A stretch of 64,000 nucleotides of DNA from Mycobacterium gordonae. GTDB lineage: Bacteria; Actinomycetota; Actinomycetes; Mycobacteriales; Mycobacteriaceae. Each line of letters begins with the position of its first letter. Within the stretch, counting starts at the first letter, position 1. The position numbers were made by a program, and so were the translations under genes. The stretch covers positions 682,001 to 746,000 of the forward strand of contig NZ_CP070973.1 of NCBI RefSeq assembly GCF_017086405.1, given 5' to 3'. Shown piece after piece: positions 19,272 through 28,118 of this stretch. The notes beneath the pieces are model-generated. The model was not told the origin of the DNA. It ran no database searches and worked only from the letters and a program-made list of their open reading frames with translations.

Positions 19272-20903
19272 ATGTCGCCTCTGATTGCGCAGCCGCACGG
19301 TTTGGCCGCGACAGCGAACGAATTAGCCGCCGTCGGTGCGGCAATAGACGCAGCCAACGCGGCCGCTGCGGGCCGCACGACACAAGTTTTGGTCGCGGCG
19401 GCCGATGAGGTGTCGGCAGCCGTCGTGGCGTTGTTTGGCGCCCATGCCACGGACTATCAGGCAATCAGCGGCAGGGCTGCCGTCTTCCATGACCAACTTG
19501 TCACCGCGCTGACCGCAGCCGGAAACTCCTACGCCGGCGCCGAAGCCGCGAACACGTCGGCGTTACAGACATTGCAGCGGGACGTGCTCGCAGCTGTCAA
19601 TGCACCTAGTCAAACCGTGCTGGGACGGCCCCTGATTGGCAATGGCGTCGACGCGACGATGCCGGGGCAGGACGGAGGCCCGGGCGGGTTGCTATTCGGC
19701 GACGGCGGCGATGGCTATTCGAGCAGCACCCCCGGCGTGGCCGGTACCCGGGGCGGTGACGCTGGGCTTATTGGGAACGGCGGCGCAGGTGGGGCGGGCG
19801 GACCGGGCCTCGCCGGCGGTCGCGGAACTCCCGGTGGCGCCGGCGGAAATGGCGGTCTGCTGATCGGCAACGGCGGATCCGGAGGCCAGGGCGGCGCCGG
19901 CGGGGTCGGTGCCAACGGCGTCAACCCCGGCTTCACGTCATCCAGTAGCTTCGCCGACGCCGGAAAAGCGGGTCTTCCCAGTGGTACCACGTCGGTCGGC
20001 GGTCCTGGCGGTCCCGGTTCGAACGGAGGTGTCGAGGGCCAGGCCGGCGGTCTGGGTGGTGACGGTGGATCAGGCGGCGCTTCGGGCGCTGCTTCAGGCG
20101 GCCGCGGCGGCGATGGCGGCAGTGGCTTTGACGGCACTGTCGGCGCGCAGGGCGGCAACGGCGGCGAAGGCGGTGACGCCAGCTCCGTTACGGGCCGCGC
20201 AACGGGGGGCAACGGAGGCGATGGGGGTGACGGCACCTTTGGCGGCCCGGGCGGCGCGGGCGGTCGCGGCGGCAACGCGACAGGACAGCCGACTAGTAAA
20301 GCCGGAACCGGCGGAATCGGCGGAACCGGCGGAACCGGTGCAAGCGGTGGCACCGGCGGCGACGGCGGCAATGGCCAGAACCAGGCTGCGGGCGGCCTGG
20401 GCGGCTTGGGTGGCGTCGGCGGAGTCGGGGCTTCCGGAGCTGACGGCGGCTCGGGCGGCACCGGCGGGGTCGGTGGACGAGGCGGCCTGTTGTTCGGAAC
20501 CGGCGGTCATGGCGGATTGGGGGGCAACGGCGGTGCCGCAGGCAATGGCGCGTCCGGCGGGATCGGTGGGGCCGGCGGCGACGGCGGCAACGCAGTCGCT
20601 ACCGGCGTCCAACCCGGCAACGGCGGAGACGGCGGGCCCGGCGGTCAAGGGGGGGCAGGTGGTGACGGCGGCGACGGCGGCCAAGGCGGTGCCGGCGGTG
20701 CCGGCGGGCTATTCAGTCGATCGGGCGCTATGGGCGCCGCCGGCGCGGGGGGGACCGGCGGCACCGGAGGGAGCGGCGGACGCGGCGGCTACGCGGGCGA
20801 CCCGGGGAGCAGTCCGTCCTTCGTTGGAACACGCGGCTTGCCCGGGGTGTTCGGCGGCGCCGGTGTTGCGGGGACCCCCGGTCGCGCCGGCGCGGGCGGC
20901 TGA
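19272..20903 (+). CDS. PE_PGRS family protein, 543 aa, directly behind IS630
   Basis: The PE domain starts MSPLIAQPHGLAATANELAA, has YAGAEAAN as its YxxxE signal, and joins the PGRS repeat through VNAPSQTVLGRPLIGNG. PGRS repeats fill residues 130 to 543, ending in GRAGAGG. A GGGGA element 6-10 bp before the ATG survives between the IS630 end and the gene. Any native promoter is now on the other side of the element. Expression may come from read-through of the transposase transcript, from an outward promoter in the IS end, or be lost. Confidence 0.9.
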   Translation: MSPLIAQPHGLAATANELAAVGAAIDAANAAAAGRTTQVLVAAADEVSAAVVALFGAHATDYQAISGRAAVFHDQLVTALTAAGNSYAGAEAANTSALQTLQRDVLAAVNAPSQTVLGRPLIGNGVDATMPGQDGGPGGLLFGDGGDGYSSSTPGVAGTRGGDAGLIGNGGAGGAGGPGLAGGRGTPGGAGGNGGLLIGNGGSGGQGGAGGVGANGVNPGFTSSSSFADAGKAGLPSGTTSVGGPGGPGSNGGVEGQAGGLGGDGGSGGASGAASGGRGGDGGSGFDGTVGAQGGNGGEGGDASSVTGRATGGNGGDGGDGTFGGPGGAGGRGGNATGQPTSKAGTGGIGGTGGTGASGGTGGDGGNGQNQAAGGLGGLGGVGGVGASGADGGSGGTGGVGGRGGLLFGTGGHGGLGGNGGAAGNGASGGIGGAGGDGGNAVATGVQPGNGGDGGPGGQGGAGGDGGDGGQGGAGGAGGLFSRSGAMGAAGAGGTGGTGGSGGRGGYAGDPGSSPSFVGTRGLPGVFGGAGVAGTPGRAGAGG

Positions 20904-21048
20904 TCGGGGATCACTCATCTAACTAACCTGGGAGAATCCCCGCCATCGACCCACTCTCGGACTCGCCAGCAAACCAGGTGGTCGCGGTCCGGCAGCAGGA
21001 TTGAGAAGCTGACGCCCGGCCGGGCACCTGTTCGAGTGGTCGCCGGTC

Positions 21049-22302
21049 TCATTGACGTCCTACCGCCTTGAATATGCGCGTTTCACTACCCAACCACTGC
21101 AACGCTTCTAGAGCCAGGGCCACATGGACAGCGTTGTGCGTCAGCGGATGTGGCAGTAGTTCCTGGGCCTGCTCGACCCTGCGCAACACGGTATTGCGGT
21201 GGGCATAGAGGCGCTTTGCGGCGCGGGAGGCGTTGCATTGTTCGTTGATGTAGGTCAGCAGCGTCGAGCGCAAAGACTGGTCAGCCGCTGCCAAATCGCC
21301 TAGCACTTCCTTTACAAAATCCTCGATGGCCTCGGTGTCTTGAGTAAGCAAAGCGACCAACCGAACATCGGTGAAAAAAGCTGCTCGGTGAAGAGATTGC
21401 AGCCGAGCCAAGGTTCGTTGCGTGGTGAGGGCGTCACGATGACTACGCCGAAAACCACCAATCCCCGCCGCTGTGGTTCCGATGGCGACACGTGCGGCGG
21501 GCTCGTGCTTCAGGGCCTCCTCAAGATGGTTCATGGAGAGGTCCGCAACGTCGGCCAGCCACATCCAGCGCGTCGCAGCACTGGCTACGACGATCAGATT
21601 CTGCGTCGATTCGACACCATCGCAGAGGGCGTGGGCAACGCGATCGAGACCTCGGTGCGTCCCCTCGAGGTTGTCCTTCCAGACGACGACGGCGGTGTGA
21701 TTACAGTCGAGCGGATAGCCGAGTTGCGCCGCATCCGCGGAGCTGACGTGCGCCGCGTGGAGGACAGTTTCTACGACTTCCAGTCGTAGGGCCTGCCTTT
21801 CACGGGTCAGTTCATCGTACTCCAGCTCCAGTCGCGCCCCAATGCCGGCAAACGCAGCCTCGACGTATTCGTTGAGCGAGCGGATGGTCACGTCTAGCAG
21901 TTCGCGCAGCTCCTGCGGGTCGGACGTGAGGTCGAATGCGATCCCTAGCCAGTGCCGCCAGGCGATTTGTTCGGCGGCGCGGTATACGTCGAGCGTCAAC
22001 AAATCCAGGCCCCGACGCACCAAATCGCGTGCCATGTCCAGTACTTCGTCGTCGAGATTCACCGGCACCGGCGCGCCAGGGTCGCGAATATTCGACGTGA
22101 TCCACTGAAAAAGATGAGCGCGGTTCGCACGGCGGACGGCTTCGGCGAGTACTGGATCCGCGGAAATAGTCGGATTGGTCGCCATCATGGCGCTGTCGAC
22201 CTCCTGAATCCAATCCGCGTTGACATCTAGGAGTATTTGTGCCCCTTCACGAATGAGTTCGCGAACTCGCGGCGAGGGACGCGGCCATGTCACGAAGCTC
22301 AC
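21049..22302 (-). CDS. PucR/CdaR-family transcriptional regulator
   Basis: About 417 residues from the GTG at 22,302 (GTG 22,293 is the alternative). A longer frame to 22,959 only joins on IS110 debris. The first half (ELIREGAQILLDVNADWIQE...) is the alpha-helical sensory part common in mycobacterial PucR proteins. The middle resembles the degenerate GGDEF-like domain (VVVWKDNLEGTH, ARVAIGTTAAGIGGFRRSH). The C-terminal PucR helix-turn-helix reads LTYINEQCNASRAAKRLYAH followed by RNTVLRRVEQAQELL. Such regulators sense small metabolites and control nearby catabolic genes. No obvious target gene remains beside it, so the regulon is unknown. The 146 bp to the PE_PGRS stop hold nothing clear. Confidence 0.85.
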   Translation of the reverse strand: MSFVTWPRPSPRVRELIREGAQILLDVNADWIQEVDSAMMATNPTISADPVLAEAVRRANRAHLFQWITSNIRDPGAPVPVNLDDEVLDMARDLVRRGLDLLTLDVYRAAEQIAWRHWLGIAFDLTSDPQELRELLDVTIRSLNEYVEAAFAGIGARLELEYDELTRERQALRLEVVETVLHAAHVSSADAAQLGYPLDCNHTAVVVWKDNLEGTHRGLDRVAHALCDGVESTQNLIVVASAATRWMWLADVADLSMNHLEEALKHEPAARVAIGTTAAGIGGFRRSHRDALTTQRTLARLQSLHRAAFFTDVRLVALLTQDTEAIEDFVKEVLGDLAAADQSLRSTLLTYINEQCNASRAAKRLYAHRNTVLRRVEQAQELLPHPLTHNAVHVALALEALQWLGSETRIFKAVGRQ

Positions 22303-22549
22303 TCTAGGCCGAAGTTGCGACCGCTTTTGTGGGAATCGAATAGCTGAACTGTGAACTCGATAGCAGAGCGGCCTGCGGTATTGCAGCCGCGAATTCTGAA
22401 TCGCCGGGGATATGTGGAAGCTCCAGACCCGAGTTTGGACACCCCCGGCGATTCTGACGCAGCGTAGTTCTCTGACCTGCGGATGAGTCGTTTGGGGTAC
22501 TGACACGACAATTGGGTGAGCACAATCGGTGACGGGCGTGGTTAGCGGG

Positions 22550-22865
22550 CTAGCCCGGTTCGGGGAGTGGTTCGAGGGTGAGGCGGTAGTCCAGGGCGTG
22601 GAGTTGGTGGATGGCGCGTGCTTTGGCGGCGGCGGTTTGGTGTGCGGTGTAGTAGTAGGCGCCGGGGTCGCGGTAGAAGTCGCCGTTGGTGAGGAGGTTC
22701 CAGGCGGCGAATCAGCCAGCCACGCCGCATCCGAGACCTCGGTCTTGCGGCCAAAGCGGGTTACGCACCGAGGCGGCGTTGACCAAGGCCCGTCCAAACC
22801 ATCGTCGAGCAGGTAGTAGGACGGTTTCCAATAGTCGCTGGTCGGCTCGATCGCCATCACTCCCT
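22550..22865 (-). mobile_element. IS110-type transposase remnant, internally deleted
   Basis: On the minus strand MAIEPTSDYWKPSYYLLDDG and GRKTEVSDAAWLA are the E and D motifs of the IS110 N-terminal core. They join directly to a transposase end with AWNLLTNGDFYRDPGAYYYT and a TAG at 22,550-22,552. Several hundred residues are missing between them. The 228 bp between 22,303 and the remnant show no gene. Confidence 0.6.
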
Positions 22866-23368
22866 CGTCAATTCTCGAATTCCGCTGCAATGGAGGGTTT
22901 TTCGGGGAGAGCGAGGTAAAACAGGAATCTGACACTCGTGCTCGAAGGCAACATTCCACGGTTCCCGTGGACAGCGTTGTGCCCTCCGTCCCACGCTAGC
23001 CTGCGGGCTCAGCGGCCACAAAGTCCGACCGGGGTCGACCGAAAGCACCCCTTCAGCGTCACCCCGGGCCACTGCCAACACAACCACACGTCCAACCGGT
23101 GGGTACCAACGAATTTTCGTCAACCACGGAGGAGCGCCGCGCCATGAGGCGCTAGCTGACTCCAACGGCCGAATCGCCACAGCACACACTCGCAGAATCA
23201 CGCGGTGACGGCGCTCTCGCCCCGAAAGACACACCGGGAAATGATCACTCGATCCGCGTTACACCCCTTCTTATGGACGCGGATTGCGGCTGCTCCATAC
23301 TCTCGACGCTCGGTCGTCGGGCATCAACGTCGCGTTCGCCTCGCACCACCACCAAGAGGAGTCGTCCG
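22866..23368. other. Intergenic gap upstream of the short PE gene
   Basis: About 500 bp without a supported gene. The left part may include the 5' end of the IS110 remnant. An AAGAGGA ribosome binding site at 23,354-23,360 serves the PE gene. No clear palindrome or family match was found. Confidence 0.35.
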
Positions 23369-23911
23369 ATGTCGTTCGTAACTGCTGCGACGGACTTCAT
23401 CGTTAACGCTGCTCAGGACATCGCTGGCGTCGGTACTCAAGTCAGTGCCACCAATGCGGCCGCCGCGGCGGCCACCACCGAGATACTGTCGGCGGGAGCC
23501 GACGAGGTGTCACAGGCAATCGCCGCACCCTTCGATACCCACGCCATGCAATACCAATCGTTTAGCGCTCAAGTTGCGGCGTTTCATCAGAATTTCGTCC
23601 AGATTCGTCGCGCCTCGGGTGCGGCCTATGCGGCGACAGAAGCAACCAACACTTCGCCATGGCAGGCGCTGGTTAGCGAAATCTCCGGTGCGTTGAACGC
23701 CCCCACACAGGCGCTATTCGGACGTCCGCCGATCGGCGAGGGCGCTGTTTCTGGTGTCGCTGGGGCACCTGGCCGGATCTTGGCAGACCCCGGTCGTACG
23801 CTCAACTTCAACGTTTCGACAGCGTCGGCAGCGTTCGCATCCTCGACCTGGGCGACCCCGGCAGGGCGGGCGGTGTGGGCGTGCTCGATCCCGACACCGG
23901 TTACGGCGTGA
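23369..23911 (+). CDS. Short PE protein, C-terminal part probably frameshifted
   Basis: The ATG at 23,369 starts MSFVTAATDFIVNAAQDIAG. The PE domain ends with YAATEATN (YxxxE type) and the linker LNAPTQALFGRPPIGEGA, near residue 125. No PGRS repeat follows; the frame continues about 50 residues and stops at 23,911. In a neighbouring frame, SVRILDLGDPGRAGGVGVLD and VTPLAISQFPA run to a TGA at 23,940-23,942. That looks more like genuine protein and suggests a frameshift near 23,810. The PE domain is sound; the true ending is uncertain. Confidence 0.6.
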   Translation: MSFVTAATDFIVNAAQDIAGVGTQVSATNAAAAAATTEILSAGADEVSQAIAAPFDTHAMQYQSFSAQVAAFHQNFVQIRRASGAAYAATEATNTSPWQALVSEISGALNAPTQALFGRPPIGEGAVSGVAGAPGRILADPGRTLNFNVSTASAAFASSTWATPAGRAVWACSIPTPVTA

Positions 23912-24060
23912 CCCCGCTGGCCATCTCCCAATTTCCGGCGTGATGTACCCCGGGGTCAGGCTGTATCGCCGGAAGTTGCTAGCTTAACGACGTAACTCGT
24001 TGTTGGAGTGCTGCTTTCGTCCTAGGCCGGTCGTTCCGGAAAGGCAAGCTCGGAGGTGTT

Positions 24061-24288
24061 GAGCGGCGTGACACCGTGGTTGTGGCCGCCATCGATAGGC
24101 TTGCACGTTCGGTCGTCGAAGTCACCCGCACCATTGCCGACCTCGGCGAACTCAGATCACGCTGCGCGCCGTGCGGGAGTGAGTCGACACGGCCACTTCT
24201 ACCGGCCGCGCGATAGCGGCCATCGCGGCCACCCTCGCTGAACTCGAACTTGAGCTGGGTAGGGAACGCAGTGCCGCATCTCGGCACT
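24061..24288 (+). pseudogene. Serine recombinase (resolvase) remnant
   Basis: The sequence reads RRDTVVVAAIDRLARSVVEV, TRTIADLGEL, then in a shifted frame TLRAVRE, a stop, and VDTATSTGRAIAAIAATLAE with LELELGRERSAAS. This is the middle of a serine resolvase catalytic domain, with the DRLxRS and E-helix motifs. Both ends are missing and there are an internal frame change and a stop. Confidence 0.7.
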
Positions 24289-24298
24289 GCCGCAACCC

Positions 24299-24349
24299 GG
24301 GCACATCCGGCTCACCGGCAAGGGCTCCAAGACTAGCGTCGTGCCGACC
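24299..24349 (+). pseudogene. Tyrosine recombinase fragment
   Basis: A 17-codon stretch, GHIRLTGKGSKTSVVPT, matches the RLxGKGxKxRxVPL beta-hairpin that precedes the catalytic His-x-x-Arg of phage-type integrases. Nothing else of the enzyme is present. It is placed exactly where the accessory region meets the conserved Rv0272c-like backbone. Confidence 0.45.
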
Positions 24350-24369
24350 GTTGCTGTGGTCACTTGGCA

Positions 24370-25485
24370 TTAGGGCCACCGCTTGCCGACCCAGTCGGCG
24401 ATGGTGTCGGCCTGCGCGTCGCGGGCGCCGGGGGAGGTGAAGTAGTGATCGGTTTCGATGGCGACCTGCGATTTGTCGGTGCCGGCCAGGGCGTCGTAGA
24501 TGCGCTGGGCGTCCGAGGGGAAGACGCCGGTGTCTGCTTCGGCGTTGATCACCAGCGCGGGACAGGAGATGCGGTTCAGGTGCGGCTCGGCCCTGGTCTG
24601 AGCCACCCGCAGGCTCCACATGCCCAGCCAGTTGCGCAGCGTGCAGGCGGCGGCGATGCCGTGCGCGGACCTGTTGGCCTTGACGGGCCGGCCCGCGTAA
24701 CACGAATTCGCTTGGCGTTTAGTCGGTTCGATGGTGGGATCCACCATGCGTGGGTCGGCCCAGGTGCGCGTCACGGTGAACGGCCGGTCGGAGAAGCCGG
24801 CGGCCCGGACGCGTTTGAGTTCGGCTTCGGCCCAATCGGTGATGGCGTGGTTGCGTGCCACCTGTGCCGCCCGATAGCGCTGCACGAACTCCGGTGAATA
24901 CGGCGGTCCGTTGTTGTCGTCGAACAGGTCCAGCTCGGGATCGGTTGCCACCGGATCGTTCTCGTCGACGACGGCCCCGTCCATCCACGCGGTGAGCACG
25001 TCCGGTCGCCCGGGGTGGGCTGCGGTGGCGACGTACCCGTCGGCGGCGGGCAACTCGGTGACGCCGTCGGCGGGGCGCATGCCGTCCAGCGGTGTCACGT
25101 TCGGATCCACCGCCTGGGACTGGTAGGCCGACATCAACGAACCGCCCCCCGAATTACCTAGCAGCACCACCGTTTCCACACCGGCGACCGCCCGCAGCCA
25201 TCGCACGCCCACGCCGATGTCGACCAGCGCGTGATCGAGCAGAAAGCTGCTTTCGAAGCCGCGGAATCGGGTGTTCCAGCCCAGGAACCCGATGCCACGG
25301 GCGGCGAGATAGTCGGCGATGTAATGCTCGGAAAAGTCGATCTGGTAGTGCGTGGCGATCATCGCCACCTTGGGCCGCTGGCCCGGCGCGTGGTGATAGA
25401 GCCCCTGGCATGGATGGCCGCCGGCGCCGGCGCGTCCGGCGGTTGGTGACGGCAGCCCGATGAATTCGCGGATGATTTCGGTCAC
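24370..25485 (-). CDS. Alpha/beta hydrolase, Rv0272c-like
   Basis: 371 residues from the GTG at 25,485, whose first bases overlap the upstream TetR stop (GTGA). An alpha/beta-hydrolase fold is suggested by MIATHYQIDFSEHYIADYLA, the nucleophile elbow LLGNSGGGSLMSAY (serine in GNSGG), a late Asp in NAEADTGVFP and a His near the end in ETDHYFTSPGARD. The pattern fits an esterase or peptidase-like enzyme with unknown substrate. It is translated together with the TetR gene, which probably autoregulates both. Gene order matches Rv0272c-Rv0273c of M. tuberculosis. Beyond its stop the accessory region begins. Confidence 0.8.
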   Translation of the reverse strand: MTEIIREFIGLPSPTAGRAGAGGHPCQGLYHHAPGQRPKVAMIATHYQIDFSEHYIADYLAARGIGFLGWNTRFRGFESSFLLDHALVDIGVGVRWLRAVAGVETVVLLGNSGGGSLMSAYQSQAVDPNVTPLDGMRPADGVTELPAADGYVATAAHPGRPDVLTAWMDGAVVDENDPVATDPELDLFDDNNGPPYSPEFVQRYRAAQVARNHAITDWAEAELKRVRAAGFSDRPFTVTRTWADPRMVDPTIEPTKRQANSCYAGRPVKANRSAHGIAAACTLRNWLGMWSLRVAQTRAEPHLNRISCPALVINAEADTGVFPSDAQRIYDALAGTDKSQVAIETDHYFTSPGARDAQADTIADWVGKRWP

Positions 25486-26114
25486 GAGCGCTGCTCCTCG
25501 CTGTAGATGGCCCGGTAGTAGATGTTGGCCAGCGTCCGGATACAGGCTTCGTCGTCTGCGTCCTCGGGCTCGCCGCTGAGCTGGATGTAGCAGAACTGGT
25601 TGAACATGGCGACGATCGCCTCGGCAAGCAACTGCGGGTCGTCGTCGGGGCAGTAACCCTGTCGCTGCGCGCGTCTGGCCGAGTCGGCGATGAAAGCGAT
25701 TGGAATCGAGCACATCTCGGACCAGTGCTGGGCGAAGTCCGCGCTGACCATCGCCAGCTGCGACACGCTGATCATCTCCGCCAGGCGGTGCCGGTAGGTG
25801 TGCCAGTGCGCGGCGGCGGCCTGGTGTGCGCGCTCGCGTTCGGAGAGCCCGTGTTCGGTCACCGCTGCCGCGCGCTCGCCGGCCTCGTCGCGAAAGCGCA
25901 GCGCCCACTGGCGCACCATGGCCTCTTTGGAGTCGTAGTAGTTGTAGAACGATGCCGCCGACCGGCCCGCCTCGGCCGCGATGTCGGCGATGGTCGTGGC
26001 CAGAATCCCTTTGCGGGCCACCACCTTTCGGGCAGCGGCATCAATGGCGGCCTGGGTGCGCCGGCCGCGGTGCGTGGGGCGTCTGTCGGGCGCTTCCGTG
26101 CTCGTCACGCGCAC
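25482..26114 (-). CDS. TetR-family repressor, Rv0273c-like
   Basis: 210 residues. The N-terminal helix-turn-helix spans about 20-65 (TTIADIAAEAGRSAASFYNY followed by YDSKEAMV). The rest is an all-alpha ligand-binding domain ending in a TetR_C-type segment. It overlaps the hydrolase by 4 bp downstream and is divergent from the VOC gene. The intergenic 64 bp carries a perfect 11-bp inverted repeat, the likely operator for this protein. Ligand unknown; the neighbours suggest a small hydrophobic or aromatic compound, which is inference. Confidence 0.88.
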   Translation of the reverse strand: MRVTSTEAPDRRPTHRGRRTQAAIDAAARKVVARKGILATTIADIAAEAGRSAASFYNYYDSKEAMVRQWALRFRDEAGERAAAVTEHGLSERERAHQAAAAHWHTYRHRLAEMISVSQLAMVSADFAQHWSEMCSIPIAFIADSARRAQRQGYCPDDDPQLLAEAIVAMFNQFCYIQLSGEPEDADDEACIRTLANIYYRAIYSEEQRS

Positions 26115-26126
26115 CTTTCCGGGCCG

Positions 26127-26154
26127 AATCTGAATCTGATGTTAGATTCAGATT
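26127..26154. promoter_or_regulatory. Palindromic TetR operator
   Basis: AATCTGAATCT at 26,127-26,137 is perfectly repeated in inverted form (AGATTCAGATT) at 26,144-26,154 around six bases. It is centred between the TetR start (26,114) and the VOC start (26,179). Length and symmetry are typical for a TetR dimer, and the site could shut both divergent promoters. Control by the adjacent TetR is inferred. Confidence 0.8.
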
Positions 26155-26178
26155 AGATCTTAGGTAGGAGCCGCGAAC

Positions 26179-26739
26179 ATGATCAAGCCGTACAACACCA
26201 ACAGCGAGTTCGAACTCGGCGGAATCAACCACGTCGCGTTGGTCTGTTCGGACATGGAACGCACGGTGGACTTTTACAGCAACATCCTGGGTATGCCGCT
26301 GATCAAGTCGCTGGACCTGCCCGGCGGCGCGGGGCAGCACTTCTTCTTCGATGCCGGTAACGGTGACTGTGTCGCGTTCTTCTGGTTCGCCGAGGCGGCC
26401 GACCGGGTGCCAGGCATCTCGTCACCGGGTGCGCTGCCCGGCATCGGGGACATCACCAGCGCGGTGAGCACCATGAATCACCTTGCCTTCCACGTGCCGG
26501 CCGACAAGTTCGACTCCTACCGGCAGCGACTTAAGGACAAGGGCGTACGGGTCGGCCCGGTGCTCAACCACGACGAAAGTCCCATGCAGGTGTCCGCAAC
26601 CGTGCACCCAGGGGTGTACGTGCGATCCTTCTACTTCCAGGACCCCGATGGAATCATGTTGGAATTCGCTTGCTGGATAAGGGAGTTCACCGAAGCCGAC
26701 ACTCCGGCGGTGCCCCGGACCGCGGCCGACCGGCGGTGA
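26179..26739 (+). CDS. VOC-superfamily (glyoxalase/dioxygenase-like) protein, Rv0274-like
   Basis: 186 residues with a vicinal-oxygen-chelate fold. The first module starts INHVALVCSDMERTVDFYSN and LGMPLIKSLDLPGGAGQHFF. The second has MNHLAFHVPADKFDSYRQRL, and YFQDPDGIMLEFACW supplies the terminal Glu. Metal-ligand candidates are the His of NHVAL, the His of NHLAF and the Glu of LEFAC. Family members include glyoxalases and extradiol dioxygenases, and the substrate cannot be told from sequence. It is divergent from the TetR gene and probably repressed through the shared palindrome. Confidence 0.85.
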   Translation: MIKPYNTNSEFELGGINHVALVCSDMERTVDFYSNILGMPLIKSLDLPGGAGQHFFFDAGNGDCVAFFWFAEAADRVPGISSPGALPGIGDITSAVSTMNHLAFHVPADKFDSYRQRLKDKGVRVGPVLNHDESPMQVSATVHPGVYVRSFYFQDPDGIMLEFACWIREFTEADTPAVPRTAADRR

Positions 26740-26769
26740 TCAGCGGGCGGCGCGCGATTCCGCGCTGAC

Positions 26770-27312
26770 TTACGCGTTGCCGCCGTTGCCTAGCAGTGGC
26801 CCGCCGGCGCCGGCATCGCCGTTGGAGACGCCCTTTCCGCCGGCACCACCGTTGCCGCCGTTGCCGACCAGTACGGCATTGCCGCCGGCCCCGCCGTCAC
26901 CGCCGGTCGCCCCGCCGTTTGTTCCGGTTCCCGGGGCTCCGTTGGCGCCGTTACCGATTCGCGGCCGGCCCGTGGCGGACACGAACTGGGCACTGATGGT
27001 GTCGACCAGGCTCTGTAGCGGCTGAGCCGCGGCGGACTCCGCCGTCGCGTACGACAACGCCCCTCCGCTCAGGGGCCTGTACGAAGTGGTCGTGAACGGC
27101 CGCCGCCTGTGCACTGAGCGCCTGATAACCCTGGCCGTACGCGCCGAAACACCCCGGCGATGGCGGCCGATACCTCGTCCTCTGCCGCGGTCAACAGCTT
27201 CGTTGTGTTCGCTGCCGCGGCGGCGTTGGCCGGCGCTGATCGTCGATCCGACGGTGGACACGTCCGTTGCTGCCGCCAGCAAAGCCTCCGGCACCGCGAA
27301 CACAGAGGACAT
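26770..27312 (-). pseudogene. Small PE_PGRS gene with frameshifted PE domain
   Basis: The start MSSVFAVPEALLAAATDVST at 27,312 is a PE domain. From about residue 28 the frame loses similarity; the missing helix (NAAAAANTTKLLTAAEDEVS) lies in another minus frame, and the original frame resumes at GGALSYATAESAAAQ. At least two compensating indels are needed. A short PGRS part follows (TGRPRIGNGANGAPGTG) and the gene stops at 26,770. The protein would have a scrambled central helix and probably cannot be secreted normally. Confidence 0.75.
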
Positions 27313-27572
27313 CGGAACCTCCCGCCGACCATGGCGCCACGCCCGTCAGCCAACCCGGGATCCCCCGCCGCTTGCCAGATCGGCGTAGTGCAGCGTATTG
27401 CAGCCGAGCTTCCGAGTCGGGGTTTTGGGCGCAACCGCCGGTTCGCCGGGCCGCAGTTGCTGCAGCGATTGAACTACCGATGCCGACACACCGACACGCC
27501 GGCGGTGCCGAAGACCGCTGCTTATCGCCGCCCGCCGGTGCCGGGGAGCCGGTAGCCCCCGATACTTTGAGC

Positions 27573-28118
27573 GTGACCGAGGGAATCCTTACTGACGAGC
27601 AGATCGAGGCGCTGAGCCCCCAACAGCGGCGGGAGCTGATCACCCGGCTGGAAAAGCCGCTGAGCGAACTGGAAGATCCTGAGGTGCTGGCCCGGATGCG
27701 GCGCATCCGGCTCGGCCTGATCGTTGGCGGCTTGATCGTGATGATTCCCTGGATCGGCTACCTGTCGGTCACGCTGCCGCAGAAGTACGTGGCCCACAAT
27801 TGGCCCGCCACCTGGATCGGCTTCGACATTGTGTTGCTCGGGTTCATGGCTGCCACGGCGGTGCTGGGATTTCTGCGCCGTCAGCTGATCGTGCTCACCG
27901 GCTTCACCACCGGTGTGCTGCTGATCTGCGACGGGTGGTTCGACCTGATGACCGCCAAACCGGAAGACGCCGCTCTGCCCGTGGTCACCGCGATGTTGAT
28001 CCAAGCGCCGATGGCCTTCCTGCTGATATCCGGCGCATTGCAGATCATGCGTCTGACGTGGCTGCGCCTGTGGCTGGATCCCGAGATGCGGGCATGGCAG
28101 GTACCGCTGATGCCTTAG
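27573..28118 (+). CDS. Conserved integral membrane protein
   Basis: 181 residues from the GTG at 27,573 (VTEGILTDEQIEALSPQQRR). Longer in-frame starts upstream run through PE debris. A polar N-terminal 45 residues is followed by about four hydrophobic segments: GLIVGGLIVMIPWIGYLSV, WIGFDIVLLGFMAATAVLGF, LIVLTGFTTGVLLICDGWF and MLIQAPMAFLLISGALQIM. No catalytic motif is recognised. It converges on the TetR gene at 28,045, and the two coding regions overlap by 74 bp. Confidence 0.75.
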   Translation: MTEGILTDEQIEALSPQQRRELITRLEKPLSELEDPEVLARMRRIRLGLIVGGLIVMIPWIGYLSVTLPQKYVAHNWPATWIGFDIVLLGFMAATAVLGFLRRQLIVLTGFTTGVLLICDGWFDLMTAKPEDAALPVVTAMLIQAPMAFLLISGALQIMRLTWLRLWLDPEMRAWQVPLMP

